NCBI GenBank assembly: GCA_045807125.1
Contig: JBJMHZ010000047.1
Location: 43,920-107,919 of the forward strand
Direction of reading: 5' to 3'
DNA from: JBJMHZ01 sp045807125
GTDB taxonomy: Bacteria; Actinomycetota; Actinomycetes; JAWWOL01
Length of the DNA stretch: 64,000 nt
The notes beneath the pieces are model-generated. The model did not search any database, had not been told where the DNA came from, and saw only the letters and a program-made list of their open reading frames with translations. Both the position numbers and the translations under genes were made by a program. This document shows positions 18,061 through 26,932 of this stretch, piece after piece. How positions within the stretch are numbered: the stretch's first letter is position 1; each line of letters begins with the position of its first letter.

Positions 18061-20346
18061 ATGGACGGACAGGTGGACAGACTCGCGGCGGCGGGAGCCG
18101 ATCCCTGCCGCAGTCCATGGGCCGGCGCGGCAGGCGCATCCGGCGCGGCCGGTGCGCCCGAGATCGTCGGGCGGGCGGCGGAGCTCGCCCGGCTCGCGCG
18201 CGCCCTCGACGGGACCGCCGAGGGCGCGCAGGTCGTCCAGCTCAGCGGCGATCCGTGGACGGGCAAGACGCGCCTGCTGACCGAGCTCGTCGAGCTCGCC
18301 AGGTCGCGCAGCTGGACCGTGCTGTCGGGCTCGGCCGACGTCGGCCTCTGGTCACCGCCCGGCGGCATCCCGTTCGGCGCGTTCGCCAATGCGCTGAGCG
18401 ACGTCACGGCCCGCAACCGCACGCGCATCCTCGCCCACGTGCCGGACGAGCATCAACGGTGGCTGGCGAGGACCTTCTCGGCCCTCGGCTGGCGGGCTCC
18501 GGGCGACCCGCTGCCGGAAGAGCTCGAGGACGTGAACGCGCTGGCGGCCGTCCGCTCGCTCCTGCGGTCGATAGCGTCGCCGGCCGGGCTGATCGTCGCG
18601 ATCGACGACGCGCACCTGGCCGACCAGGCGTCGCTCGACCTGCTGCGGCATCTCGTCCGCCACGCGCCGGTCGACCGGTTCGTCGTCGCGCTCGCCTATC
18701 GCAAGCGGCAGGCCGGGCTGCGCACGCTGAGCATGCTGGGCGACCTGAGCGAGGCTCGCGCGACCCTCCAGGTCGACATGCTGCCCCTCGCCGACGCCGA
18801 CGCGCTCGCCTTGCTGCCGCCCGGCCTCGGCGAGCGCCGGAACGAGGCGCTGCTGCGCTTCGCCCGCGGCAACCCCGGCCTGCTGCGCGCGCTCGGGCCC
18901 CTCGCCGCGACGGGCGGGCGCCCGGAGGACTGCCTCGAGCACCTGCCGACGGAGGCGCTCGCCGCGTCCTTCCGCGACTTCCGGGGGCTGTCCCGCCTTG
19001 GCTGGCTGGCGGCGCAGGCGGCCGCCCTCATGGCCGAGCCCTGCGACGCGAACGCGATCAGGGCCGTGGCCGAGCTCACCGACACCGAGATCTGGACGGC
19101 CATCGACGAGCTCACCGCCGCCGACGTCCTCCGCATCGACGACGAGACCCGTGCGTTCCGGTTCCGCGACCCGCTGCTGCGCGCCGCCGCCCGCCGGTCG
19201 GCCGGCAGCGGCTGGCTGATCGGCGCCCACCGACGAGCGGCCACCTGGCTGCGCTCGCGCGGTGCGCCGCCGCTCGACCTGGCCGCGCACCTGCTCGGCA
19301 GCGACCGCGTCAGCGATCCGGCAGAGATCGAGGTCGTGCTCGGCGCGGCGGAGTCGGTGCTATGGGAGCGCCCGACGCGGACGGCGTCGTGGGTGAGGGC
19401 GACGCTCGGCTCGGCGGCCTGCGATCGCCGGCTCTCGGCGCGAGCGCACCTCCTGCTGGCCAGGAGCCTCCTGCTCACCGGCCGCCCGGACGACGCGGCC
19501 GACGTCCTCGACAGGGTCGAGGAGTCGAAGCTGGACGACGTCGAGCTGGTCGCGGAGCTGCACCTCTGGCGCGCCATGACGGCCCGCGCCCGCGGGCGGC
19601 TGGCGGGCGCGGAGAGCGAGCTCAGGAGCGCTCTGCTGTCGCTGCCGGCGGCCGCGGCAGCGCCGGCCGCGCGGCTGCGCGCCGAGCTCGTCGCCCTCGC
19701 CATGGAGCAGGGCGCGCCGCCCGATCCGGACGACGTCGCGGCCACCCGCCGCGCCGTCGCCGCACCGGAGGCCGAGACCGGGGAACGGGTCCGCCTCCTG
19801 GCACTGCTCGCCCTGGCGGAGGCGCACCTGCCCGAGTCGGCCCCGGCGACGCTCACGGCGAGCTGGCTGGCCGACGGGCTGCCGGATGACCGCCTCGGCC
19901 GGCATCCCCACGCGCTGCTCTGGCTGGCGCGCGCCGAGCTGCGCCAGGGACGGGCCGACTCCGCCAGGTCGCACCTCGAGCGCGGCGTCGAGATGACCAG
20001 GCTGCGCGGCCTCACCGGCATCACCACGGCGTACGCCGCAGAGATCACCTCGATCACCGCGACCGCCACGACCGCCGCGCCCGCCACGCCCGCCGTGGCG
20101 GTGGACGACGAGCCGTGCGCCGCGGCGGCCTGGGCCGAGCTCGACTGCCTGAGCGAGCGCGAGCTGGAGATAGCGGTCCTCGTCAGCAGGGGCCGCACCA
20201 ACCAGCAGATCGCCCAGGCGCTCCATCTCAGTCACAAGACCGTCGAGACCTACCTGGCGCGGATCTTCAAGAAGCTCCAGGTCGGCTCGCGCGCCCAGGT
20301 GGCGACGCTGATCGGCCGGCGCGACGAGGCCGTTCGCTCGGCCTGA
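18061..20346 (+). CDS. LuxR family regulator with AAA ATPase domain (LAL type)
   Basis: A 761-residue protein. The ATPase domain has Walker A GDPWTGKT at 63-70 and Walker B-like LIVAIDDAHLA near 180. A long TPR-like helical middle follows, then a C-terminal LuxR helix-turn-helix (about 695-755) with LSERELEIAVLVSRGRTNQQ and HLSHKTVETYLARIF. LAL regulators usually activate catabolic or secondary-metabolite genes. This one is the nearest regulator to the carrier-protein biosynthetic cluster and converges on its last gene (lysZ) with a 42-base gap, so it is a candidate pathway activator; it could equally control the operon to its left. ATG 18061 lies 15 bases after AGGAG, so the exact start is not certain. 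Confidence 0.88.
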   Translation: MDGQVDRLAAAGADPCRSPWAGAAGASGAAGAPEIVGRAAELARLARALDGTAEGAQVVQLSGDPWTGKTRLLTELVELARSRSWTVLSGSADVGLWSPPGGIPFGAFANALSDVTARNRTRILAHVPDEHQRWLARTFSALGWRAPGDPLPEELEDVNALAAVRSLLRSIASPAGLIVAIDDAHLADQASLDLLRHLVRHAPVDRFVVALAYRKRQAGLRTLSMLGDLSEARATLQVDMLPLADADALALLPPGLGERRNEALLRFARGNPGLLRALGPLAATGGRPEDCLEHLPTEALAASFRDFRGLSRLGWLAAQAAALMAEPCDANAIRAVAELTDTEIWTAIDELTAADVLRIDDETRAFRFRDPLLRAAARRSAGSGWLIGAHRRAATWLRSRGAPPLDLAAHLLGSDRVSDPAEIEVVLGAAESVLWERPTRTASWVRATLGSAACDRRLSARAHLLLARSLLLTGRPDDAADVLDRVEESKLDDVELVAELHLWRAMTARARGRLAGAESELRSALLSLPAAAAAPAARLRAELVALAMEQGAPPDPDDVAATRRAVAAPEAETGERVRLLALLALAEAHLPESAPATLTASWLADGLPDDRLGRHPHALLWLARAELRQGRADSARSHLERGVEMTRLRGLTGITTAYAAEITSITATATTAAPATPAVAVDDEPCAAAAWAELDCLSERELEIAVLVSRGRTNQQIAQALHLSHKTVETYLARIFKKLQVGSRAQVATLIGRRDEAVRSA

Positions 20347-20388
20347 CCTCGGCTCGACGTCACGACGCCGGCGGTCGCTGCTCCGCGG

Positions 20389-21252
20389 TCATGCCGGCGT
20401 GGCCCGCTCCTCGGCGGGCTGGACGACCCGCGTGCCGCCGCGGCCGGACAGGGCCTGCCCCAGCCCGTCGGCGCCGCGGCCGTCGGCCACCCACACCTCC
20501 GGCACGGCGCCCTCGAGCGCCGCGCGCGCCGCGGCGATCTTGACGACCATGCCGTCGACGATGGCCGGGTCGCGGCCGTCGGGCGGCAGCCGGTAGACGT
20601 CGAGCACGCTGCCGGCGTCGTGCCGGTCGGCCAGCACGCCGGGCGCGGCGGTGAGCAGCACGAGGCGGCGGGCGCCCAGCGCCACGGCGATCGCCGCCGC
20701 GATGCGATCGGCGTTGACGTTGATGACCGTACCGTCGGAGGCCAGCGCAGGCGGCGACACGACGGGCACCAGGCCGGCGCCCAGCAGCGTGCGCAGGATG
20801 CCGGCCTGCACGGAGGTGACGCGGCCGCTGCAGTCGTCCCTGACCACGACGACGCGACCGTCGACCGTCGCGCGCTGCGCGGGGTTGCGGCGGCCGGTCA
20901 GCAGGCCGCCGTCGAGCCCGGTGAGACCGACGCACGGGACGCCGCTGCGGGTCAGCCCGGTGACGAGCGCCGGTTTCACGCAGCCCGTCCACGCGAGCGT
21001 CAGCACCTCCATCGCCGCCGCATCGGTGTAACGGCTCACCGAGCCGTCCTGGGACACCATCTGCCGCAGCGGCACGCCGAGCCGCCCGGCGAGCCGGGCG
21101 GCGTCCCCGGACCCGCCATGGACGAGCACCACGCGATGGCCGGCGGCCACCGCCGCGCCCACCCCGGCGCAGACACCGGCGAGATCCATGCCGACCGTGC
21201 CACCGCACTTGACCACTGTCACGCCGAGGTCCGCAAAGGTACCTGCCGTCAT
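20389..21252 (-). CDS. lysZ: LysZ-like amino-acid kinase acting on carrier-protein-bound substrate
   Basis: A 287-residue amino-acid kinase of the ArgB/LysZ family. It begins VTVVKCGGTV with the phosphate-binding Lys-Gly-Gly, then VLVHGGSGDA for substrate binding, and ends with the ATP-site region NVNADRIAAAIAVALGA. In LysW pathways, LysZ phosphorylates the side-chain carboxylate of glutamate or aminoadipate while its amino group is attached to LysW. The gene lies 55 bases downstream of lysW on the same strand, and the LysY reductase for the next step is in the cluster, so the LysW-dependent role is favoured over arginine biosynthesis. AAGGAAG precedes the ATG by nine bases. Confidence 0.87.
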   Translation of the reverse strand: MTAGTFADLGVTVVKCGGTVGMDLAGVCAGVGAAVAAGHRVVLVHGGSGDAARLAGRLGVPLRQMVSQDGSVSRYTDAAAMEVLTLAWTGCVKPALVTGLTRSGVPCVGLTGLDGGLLTGRRNPAQRATVDGRVVVVRDDCSGRVTSVQAGILRTLLGAGLVPVVSPPALASDGTVINVNADRIAAAIAVALGARRLVLLTAAPGVLADRHDAGSVLDVYRLPPDGRDPAIVDGMVVKIAAARAALEGAVPEVWVADGRGADGLGQALSGRGGTRVVQPAEERATPA

Positions 21253-21307
21253 GGCCCGGTCGCTTCCTTCGTCGATGGCGCCGAGGTGGGCGCGCGGCGC
21301 TGCACCG

Positions 21308-21493
21308 CTACTCGCCCCAGTCCTCCTCGGCCTCGGGCGCCAGTGCGAGCACGACCGGGTCGAGACCGATCACCTCGAGCTCGCACCGGCAGTCCGCGCA
21401 CTCCACGATCTCGCTGGGCCGGACCTCCACGTCCAGCTTGACGTCGCCCTCGCACTCGGGGCACACGGCCAGCGTGCTGCCGGCAATAAGCAT
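21308..21493 (-). CDS. lysW: LysW-type amino-group carrier protein
   Basis: A 61-residue acidic protein whose size and ends identify it. A zinc ribbon is formed by CPEC (Cys11, Cys14) and CADC (Cys32, Cys35; an extra Cys37 follows), and the C-terminus is EEDWGE. The EDWGE tail is the hallmark of LysW: its terminal Glu side chain forms an amide with the amino group of the substrate and carries it through successive enzymes. ATG 21493 has GGAG seven bases upstream, which fixes the start. Carrier proteins of this type serve lysine or arginine synthesis in Thermus and archaea but unusual amino-acid natural products in Streptomyces. It sits 163 bases after the transketolase genes and may have its own promoter. 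Confidence 0.93.
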   Translation of the reverse strand: MLIAGSTLAVCPECEGDVKLDVEVRPSEIVECADCRCELEVIGLDPVVLALAPEAEEDWGE

Positions 21494-21656
21494 CTTCGAT
21501 CTCCTCGACTCGGGCTGACGCGGCCTCTTCCGGCCGCAAGGACGCCCGGTACGCCCCGGCAACGTCCCATCGGAAGCATCTGTCAGACCCGGCGCCGGCG
21601 GCAGTCGGGGAAATCCCCCTCGCCGTGCGCCGGCCGCTGCCCTCCACCGCCGCCGC

Positions 21657-22652
21657 TCATCTGCCGTCGGGGCGGACGACCGCCATGGCCGCCGCCGCTA
21701 TCGCGTCGGGCGTGATGCCGGCGACGGTAAGCAGGTGCCGCTCGTCGCCGACGATGTCGTTGAACCGGTCGGGCACTCCGATCCGGCGCACCGGGCACGG
21801 GTGCGTCCCCGCCAGCGCCTCGCACACCGCTCCGCCGAGGCCACCGATCACGAGGTGGTCCTCCACGGTGACGACGCCCCTCGTCTCGACGGCTGCGCGC
21901 ACCAAGGCCGCCGTGTCGAGCGGCTTCAGCGTGTGCATGTCCAGCACCCGTGCCCGCACGCCGTCGCCGGCGAGCAGCTCGGCCGCCTCCAGCGCCATGA
22001 GCACCGGGTACGGGCCGGCGGCGACCAGCGTGACGTCGCCGCCGTGGACGAGCTCGATGGCGCGGCCCACCTCGAACGGGCGCGGCTCGTGGTGCACGAG
22101 CGGGGTGGCGTTGCGGCCGAGCCGCAGGAAGAGGGGACCGGGCAGGTCGACCGATGCCAGCAGCGCCTGCTCGGCCTCGAAGGCGTCGGCGGGCACGACC
22201 ACGGTCATGCCGGGCATGAGGCGCATGATGGCCAGGTCCTCGACCGCGTGATGGGTGGGGCCGTAGTGGCCGGCGGACAGCCCGCCGTGCGTGACGACGA
22301 TCCGCACCGGCAGGCCGTTCCCGGCGACGTCGACCTTGACCTGCTCGCAGGCCCGCGCGGCGCCGAAGCTGCTCAACGTGTGCGCGTACGGGATCAGGCC
22401 GGCGGCAGCCATGCCCGCCGCCGTGCTGATCAGGTTGGCCTCGGCGATGCCGACGTTGACGTACTGGTCGGGCAGCTCCTCGAACAGGTCCTCCAGGCCG
22501 CCGACGTCGGCATCGACGCACATCACCCGGGGGTCGGCGCGGGCGAGCTCGACCAGCGCGCGCCGGCACACCTCCCGGCTGGGCTCCGCGTACTTCTCCT
22601 CCCACGCGGTGACGGCCCGCTGAGCGGGCAGGGGAGCGAGCGCCCCGGTCAT
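21657..22652 (-). CDS. Transketolase, C-terminal (pyrimidine-binding) subunit
   Basis: A 331-residue protein equivalent to the middle and C-terminal domains of transketolase. The thiamine-activating glutamate lies in NVGIAEANLI (Glu71), followed by the family segment THGGLSAGHYGPTHHAVEDL. Full function needs the N-terminal subunit encoded directly upstream. ATG 22652 overlaps that gene's stop as ATGA, so the two are made together, presumably in equal amounts. In the vazabitide pathway a two-subunit transketolase adds a two-carbon ketol unit to the aldehyde of carrier-bound glutamate semialdehyde; the same role is inferred here from gene content. A housekeeping pentose-phosphate role is less likely, because those enzymes are single long chains. 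Confidence 0.88.
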   Translation of the reverse strand: MTGALAPLPAQRAVTAWEEKYAEPSREVCRRALVELARADPRVMCVDADVGGLEDLFEELPDQYVNVGIAEANLISTAAGMAAAGLIPYAHTLSSFGAARACEQVKVDVAGNGLPVRIVVTHGGLSAGHYGPTHHAVEDLAIMRLMPGMTVVVPADAFEAEQALLASVDLPGPLFLRLGRNATPLVHHEPRPFEVGRAIELVHGGDVTLVAAGPYPVLMALEAAELLAGDGVRARVLDMHTLKPLDTAALVRAAVETRGVVTVEDHLVIGGLGGAVCEALAGTHPCPVRRIGVPDRFNDIVGDERHLLTVAGITPDAIAAAAMAVVRPDGR

Positions 22653-23503
22653 GATCTCCGGTCCCTGCGGTTGCGCATGCCCACCTGGGCCCTGGTGTGC
22701 ATCTGGGGCGTCAGCTTCACGTAGTGGCTCTTCTTGCGGTCCTCGAGCATCGGGACGCCGCGTCCCTTGGTCGTCCTTGCGAGCACGACGGTCGGCCGTC
22801 CCGGTGCCGCCGGCAGCCGTGACAGCGCCGCGATCAGCGCCGCGACGTCATGGCCGTCGACCTCCACGACCGCCCAGCCGAAGCTGCGCCACCGGTCGGC
22901 GAGCGGCTCCAGCGAGAGGCACTCCTCCGTGCGCCCGCTGATCTGCCAGCCGTTGCGGTCGACGATCGCGACGAGGTTGTCGAGCCGGTGCTGGGCGGCG
23001 GCCATGGCGGCCTCCCATACCGAGCCCTCCTGCAGCTCGCCGTCGCCGAGGAGGGCGAAGGCCCGCGAGGGCCGGCCGAGCCGGCGCGCCGCGAAGGCCG
23101 CTCCGCAGGCGAGGGACAGCCCGTGGCCCAGCGAGCCGGTCGGGAGCTCCACGCCGTCGAGGCGCCGCAACGGATGACCGGCGAGCCGGCTGCCGGCGCG
23201 CGCGTACGTCTCGCACTCGGCCTCGGGGATGAAGCCGTGCTCGGCCAGCACCGCGTAGAGGCCCGCAGCCGCGTGCCCCTTGCTCAGCACGAACCAGTCG
23301 CGCTCCGGCCAGTCGGGCTCCTGCGGCCGCACCCGCAGCACCGCGCCGTACAGGACGGTGAGCACGTCGGCGGCCGACAGGCTGCCGCCGACGTGGGTGC
23401 CCGTCGGCGAGGCGCCCATCTCAAGGATGCGCTCGCGGACGCGGTAGGCGCGCTCCTCGAGCTCGGCGACGAGGGAGGCAGGCGACGCGTCGATCGCGGT
23501 CAT
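22649..23503 (-). CDS. Transketolase, N-terminal (thiamine diphosphate-binding) subunit
   Basis: A 284-residue protein with the thiamine diphosphate motif GDG at 153-155 followed by Asn184 (GDGELQEG ... VDRNG), and the transketolase block VLSKGHAAAG with His77. The ATG at 23503 overlaps the aminotransferase stop (ATGA), and its own stop overlaps the C-terminal subunit start, so three genes are translationally chained. Split transketolases are common in archaea and in secondary metabolism. The donor sugar is unknown. Position between the aminotransferase and LysW genes argues that the acceptor is the carrier-bound semialdehyde. Confidence 0.88.
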   Translation of the reverse strand: MTAIDASPASLVAELEERAYRVRERILEMGASPTGTHVGGSLSAADVLTVLYGAVLRVRPQEPDWPERDWFVLSKGHAAAGLYAVLAEHGFIPEAECETYARAGSRLAGHPLRRLDGVELPTGSLGHGLSLACGAAFAARRLGRPSRAFALLGDGELQEGSVWEAAMAAAQHRLDNLVAIVDRNGWQISGRTEECLSLEPLADRWRSFGWAVVEVDGHDVAALIAALSRLPAAPGRPTVVLARTTKGRGVPMLEDRKKSHYVKLTPQMHTRAQVGMRNRRDRRS

Positions 23504-24858
23504 CGGGCCACCTCGAGGAAGGCGCGCTCGGCCTGCTGCCACAGGGGCTGGTAGTCCATGCCTCGCGCCATCGCGGCGACCTCGTCGAGGTGCTCCCACA
23601 CCTTCTCGAACGCGGCGGCGCAGTCCTGGAGCACCGGCCCGGCGCTCGGGTTGAGGTGCCAGCGTTGCAGGGTCAAGGAGTCCTCCAGCACCATCAGCGT
23701 CTGCGGGTAGTCCTGCGCCTGCTCGATCGGACGGTCCGCGCCGGCCAGCCGCCACGGGTAGCCCCCGAAGCCCTCCCTGGTGCGGAACGCCGGCTGCATC
23801 GGCAACGGCATCAGCTGGTACGGCTGCACCGGAACGCCCTCCGCCCGCAGCGCCCGCTCGAGCGCGGCCCGCACGGCACCGGGCTGGACGTCGCCGATGC
23901 CCATCTGCTCCGCGTCGAACCGGAACCGCAGGATGTGCCAGGCGTGCACGTAGTTGCCCGGGCAGTACGGCACCCGCAGGCCAGGGAGCTTCCCGAGCCG
24001 GTCGAGCATGGCGCGCACGTTGCGGTCGCGGGCCGCGTGGTGGTCGTCGAGGCGCGCGAGCTGGCAGCGGGTGAACGCCGCCTGGACGGCGCTCAGCTTG
24101 GCGTTCCCCGCCAGCTCGCGGGAGACGTAGTCCCGCTTGCGCTGACCCTCGAGCTGCTCGCCGAACTGCCTGCGCAGCAGCACCCGCTGGTGCAGCTGCT
24201 CGTCATCGGTGTTGATCAGGCCGCCCTCGCCGCAGGTGGGCAGGTTCTTCACGACGTTGAGGCTGAAGACCGCGATGTCCCCGAGCGTGCCGGCCCGCCT
24301 GCCGCGGTATCGGGCGGTGTGGGCCTGCGCGGCGTCCTCGATGAGCAGCAGGCCGTGCTGGTCGGCGAGCGCGCGCAGCGGCGTCATGTTGCAGGTGAGG
24401 CCGTGCAGGTGCACCGCGAGGATCGCCCTGGTCCGCGGCGTGATCGCCGCTCGCGCCGCTTCGGGATCGATGGTGAACGTCACGGGGTCGATGTCGACGA
24501 AGACCGGCACGACGAGCCGGTGCACCGCGGCCACCGCGCTCGCGACGAACGACAGCGCCGGCACCAGGATCTCCGCGCCCGGCTCCACGCCGGCCGCTGC
24601 GAGCGCGATCTCCAGCCCCGCCGTTCCGTTCGACACCGCCGCAGCATGCATGGTCCCGACGTAGCCGGCCCACTCGCGCTCCAGCAGCTGCACCGGGCCG
24701 TCGCCGGGGTTGTTCGAGGTGAAGCGCCCGCTGTCGAGCACCGCAGACACCGCCGCGTGCTCGGCGTCGGTGACGATCGGCCAGCCGACCAGGTCGGCGG
24801 TCGCCCGCTGCGCGGGCAGCGCTCGTGCGCCGCCGAACATCGCTAGCTTGGTCGTCAT
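23500..24858 (-). CDS. DegT/DnrJ/EryC1/StrS family aminotransferase
   Basis: A 452-residue PLP enzyme of the type usually seen in sugar and cyclitol amination. The PLP-forming Lys204 is in NVVKNLPTCGEGG, and the cofactor-contacting DAAQAH lies at 175-180. The length is somewhat greater than most family members, with an extended C-terminal helical part. In the proposed pathway it would aminate the ketone created by the transketolase on the carrier-bound chain, giving the second amino group of a diamino acid. Its ATG overlaps the lysX stop as TGATG and its stop overlaps the transketolase start. Confidence 0.88.
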   Translation of the reverse strand: MTTKLAMFGGARALPAQRATADLVGWPIVTDAEHAAVSAVLDSGRFTSNNPGDGPVQLLEREWAGYVGTMHAAAVSNGTAGLEIALAAAGVEPGAEILVPALSFVASAVAAVHRLVVPVFVDIDPVTFTIDPEAARAAITPRTRAILAVHLHGLTCNMTPLRALADQHGLLLIEDAAQAHTARYRGRRAGTLGDIAVFSLNVVKNLPTCGEGGLINTDDEQLHQRVLLRRQFGEQLEGQRKRDYVSRELAGNAKLSAVQAAFTRCQLARLDDHHAARDRNVRAMLDRLGKLPGLRVPYCPGNYVHAWHILRFRFDAEQMGIGDVQPGAVRAALERALRAEGVPVQPYQLMPLPMQPAFRTREGFGGYPWRLAGADRPIEQAQDYPQTLMVLEDSLTLQRWHLNPSAGPVLQDCAAAFEKVWEHLDEVAAMARGMDYQPLWQQAERAFLEVAR

Positions 24859-25778
24859 CACGCCTCCTTCGCGTACGCTGCGTGGCCGGCTGCCCCGCTC
24901 GTGGGCAGGTCGCCGGCGAACGCGTCGAGCTGCCCGAGCACGAAGTCGACGTACCGTGCGACCAGGTCCACCTGGAGCACTTCGACGGCACCGTGGAACT
25001 CCGGCGTGTGGTTGATCTCGTTGACGTAGCGCGTGCCGTCGCGGTGCTCGATGACGTCGATGCCGAGGACGCCGTGACCGGCCACCGCCGACGCTCTGGT
25101 CAGCAGGTCGACCAGCTCGTCGTCGAGCGGGCAGACCTGCGGGCTCCCGCCGCGCTTGGTGTTGGTGCGCCACTCCTTCGACATCTTGTAGATGGCGCCG
25201 ACGACCTCGCCGCCCATCACGTACGCCTTGATGTCGCGGTCCGGCTTGTCGATGTACTCCTGCACGTACGTGATCTGGTTGACCGGGTTGCCGAGGGCCG
25301 CGCGGTGCTCGAGCACCGCCTCTGCGGTCTCCGGGCCGGGCAGCCGGGCCATGAGCCGCCCCCACGATCCGATGACCGGCTTCACGACGGCCGGATAGCC
25401 GAACTCGGCCAGCGCGGGAAGCGCGCCCTCCGGGCTCAGGGTGACCATCCACCTCGGCACGGGCAGGCCGGCCGCCTCGAGCGCGAGCGTGGTCAGCAGC
25501 TTGTCGCCGCACAGCGAGATCGTCTTCGAGCTGTTGATGACCGGGACGCCGGCCCGCTCGAGGAGCTGCGTGGCATAGGCGTTGCGGGTGTGCGAGATCT
25601 CGCGGCTGAGCGCGCCCCGGTACGACAGCGGCTCGGACCTGCCGCGGAACACCGTGCGGCAGGTGTCCACCACGTCGATGGTGACCCGCCGTCGCCCCAG
25701 CTCGGCGAGCAGGAGCTTCTCCTCGAGCCGGATGCGCGAGGCGACCAGCGCGATCGGTCGGTCGTCCTGCATGCTCAT
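24858..25778 (-). CDS. lysX: LysX-like ATP-grasp ligase (loads amino acid onto LysW)
   Basis: A 306-residue ATP-grasp enzyme of the LysX/RimK family. ATP-site lysines appear in GDKLLTT (Lys93) and VVKPVIGSWGR (Lys133), and the metal-binding end is VNEINHTPEFHG. LysX joins the alpha-amino group of glutamate or aminoadipate to the terminal Glu side chain of LysW, protecting and tethering it. The substrate-specificity segment (EWRTNTKRGGSPQVCP) cannot by eye be assigned to glutamate or aminoadipate; glutamate is inferred from the transketolase context. ATG 25778 overlaps the lysK stop as ATGA; an ATG two codons later is a possible alternative start. Confidence 0.9.
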   Translation of the reverse strand: MSMQDDRPIALVASRIRLEEKLLLAELGRRRVTIDVVDTCRTVFRGRSEPLSYRGALSREISHTRNAYATQLLERAGVPVINSSKTISLCGDKLLTTLALEAAGLPVPRWMVTLSPEGALPALAEFGYPAVVKPVIGSWGRLMARLPGPETAEAVLEHRAALGNPVNQITYVQEYIDKPDRDIKAYVMGGEVVGAIYKMSKEWRTNTKRGGSPQVCPLDDELVDLLTRASAVAGHGVLGIDVIEHRDGTRYVNEINHTPEFHGAVEVLQVDLVARYVDFVLGQLDAFAGDLPTSGAAGHAAYAKEA

Positions 25779-26932
25779 CGTCGCCCTTCCGGTAGGCGCG
25801 TCCGAGCGGCGATGGCTGCGGACGGTAGGGAACCGATCGTGGTCAGATCGGCCGGGCCGCGCAGCTGCGCAGCGACGGCCGGCAGTGCTTCGGTCAGCGC
25901 GCCGACGGCGAGCAGGTAGTCGTCGAGACGGACGTGCTCGTCGTCGGTGTGGTCGAGCGCGGAGTCACCGGGCCCGTACGCGACGGCCGGCACGCCCCAG
26001 GAGGGCGCGAGCACGTTCATGTCCGACGTGCCGAGCTTCACCTTCACCGTCGCGGTGCCCACCGTCCGGCGCACCGCTCCGGCGACCGCGCGCACGAGCG
26101 GATCGGCCCTGCTGGTGCGCACGGCGGGCAGCTGCTCCAGCACCGTGACGTCGCTGTCCTCGCGCCAGCCGCGCACCCAGTCGAGGAACGACTCGGCGTC
26201 GAAGCCCAGCGGGAGGCGGCACGAGATCTCGGCGCGGGCCCGCCCGAGGTCGCCCTCCAGCGCCGTCAGCGCCGGGATCGCCCGGTCGAACGCGCTCCCC
26301 GCCGGCGACTCGTCCGTCATCGACGCGCGCACCGCGCACCACAGCTCGGCCGCCACCTCGACGGCCCGTTCCGCCGGGCTGCTGGTGTGCGCCCACGGCC
26401 GGCGCACGTGGTAGTCGAAGCGGAGGATCCCCTTGTAGCCCACCACCACCGCGTCGACGCCGCTCGGCTCGCCGATCAGCAGCGCGTCCGGCCGGTCGGC
26501 CGTGGCGAGCAGGTGGTGAGCGCCGCGCGACGCGCGCTCCTCGTCCACGGCGCCGACGACGACGAACCGCGCGCCGGGCGCGGCGGCGGCGGCCCGCGCC
26601 CCCGCATGCATCATCGCGGCGAGCGGCCCCTTGGCGTCGACCGTGCCGCGGCCGAACAGCGCGCCGCCCGATTCCTGCACGGGGATCGCGCCCGGCACGG
26701 TGTCCAGGTGCCCGACCATCATGACGATGGGCCCCGCGTCGTCACCGATCTCGCCGATCGCGTTGCCCGCATCGTCGATGCGAGCGGCGTAGCCCAGGCC
26801 GGCCATCCGGTCGGCGACGTAGCGCGCGAGCGGCTGCTCGCCGCCGGACGGCGACGGGATGTCGACCATCGCGCGCAACGTGCGCACGGCCTCGGCGGCC
26901 TGACCGGAGCCGGTGGGTGCTTCAGCGGGCAT
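25775..26932 (-). CDS. lysK: LysK-like M20 peptidase (releases product from LysW)
   Basis: A 385-residue M20 metallopeptidase. Metal and catalytic residues are visible: H75-x-D77 in VGHLDTVPG, D99 in GTVDAKGPL, and the Glu131-Glu132 pair in VDEERASRG. LysK hydrolyses the amide between the finished amino acid and the LysW C-terminal glutamate. The order in the operon (dioxygenase, lysK, lysX) and the overlaps at both ends (11 bases with the dioxygenase gene and ATGA with lysX) tie it to the carrier pathway. Other M20 activities, such as acetylornithine deacetylase, are possible on sequence alone but unlikely here. Confidence 0.88.
   Translation of the reverse strand: MPAEAPTGSGQAAEAVRTLRAMVDIPSPSGGEQPLARYVADRMAGLGYAARIDDAGNAIGEIGDDAGPIVMMVGHLDTVPGAIPVQESGGALFGRGTVDAKGPLAAMMHAGARAAAAAPGARFVVVGAVDEERASRGAHHLLATADRPDALLIGEPSGVDAVVVGYKGILRFDYHVRRPWAHTSSPAERAVEVAAELWCAVRASMTDESPAGSAFDRAIPALTALEGDLGRARAEISCRLPLGFDAESFLDWVRGWREDSDVTVLEQLPAVRTSRADPLVRAVAGAVRRTVGTATVKVKLGTSDMNVLAPSWGVPAVAYGPGDSALDHTDDEHVRLDDYLLAVGALTEALPAVAAQLRGPADLTTIGSLPSAAIAARTRLPEGRR

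Noticed and set aside
20389..21252. lysZ as the argB of arginine biosynthesis
   Set aside because: Adjacent lysW, lysX and lysK genes and the absence of argJ/argD/argF make a carrier-protein pathway more likely.
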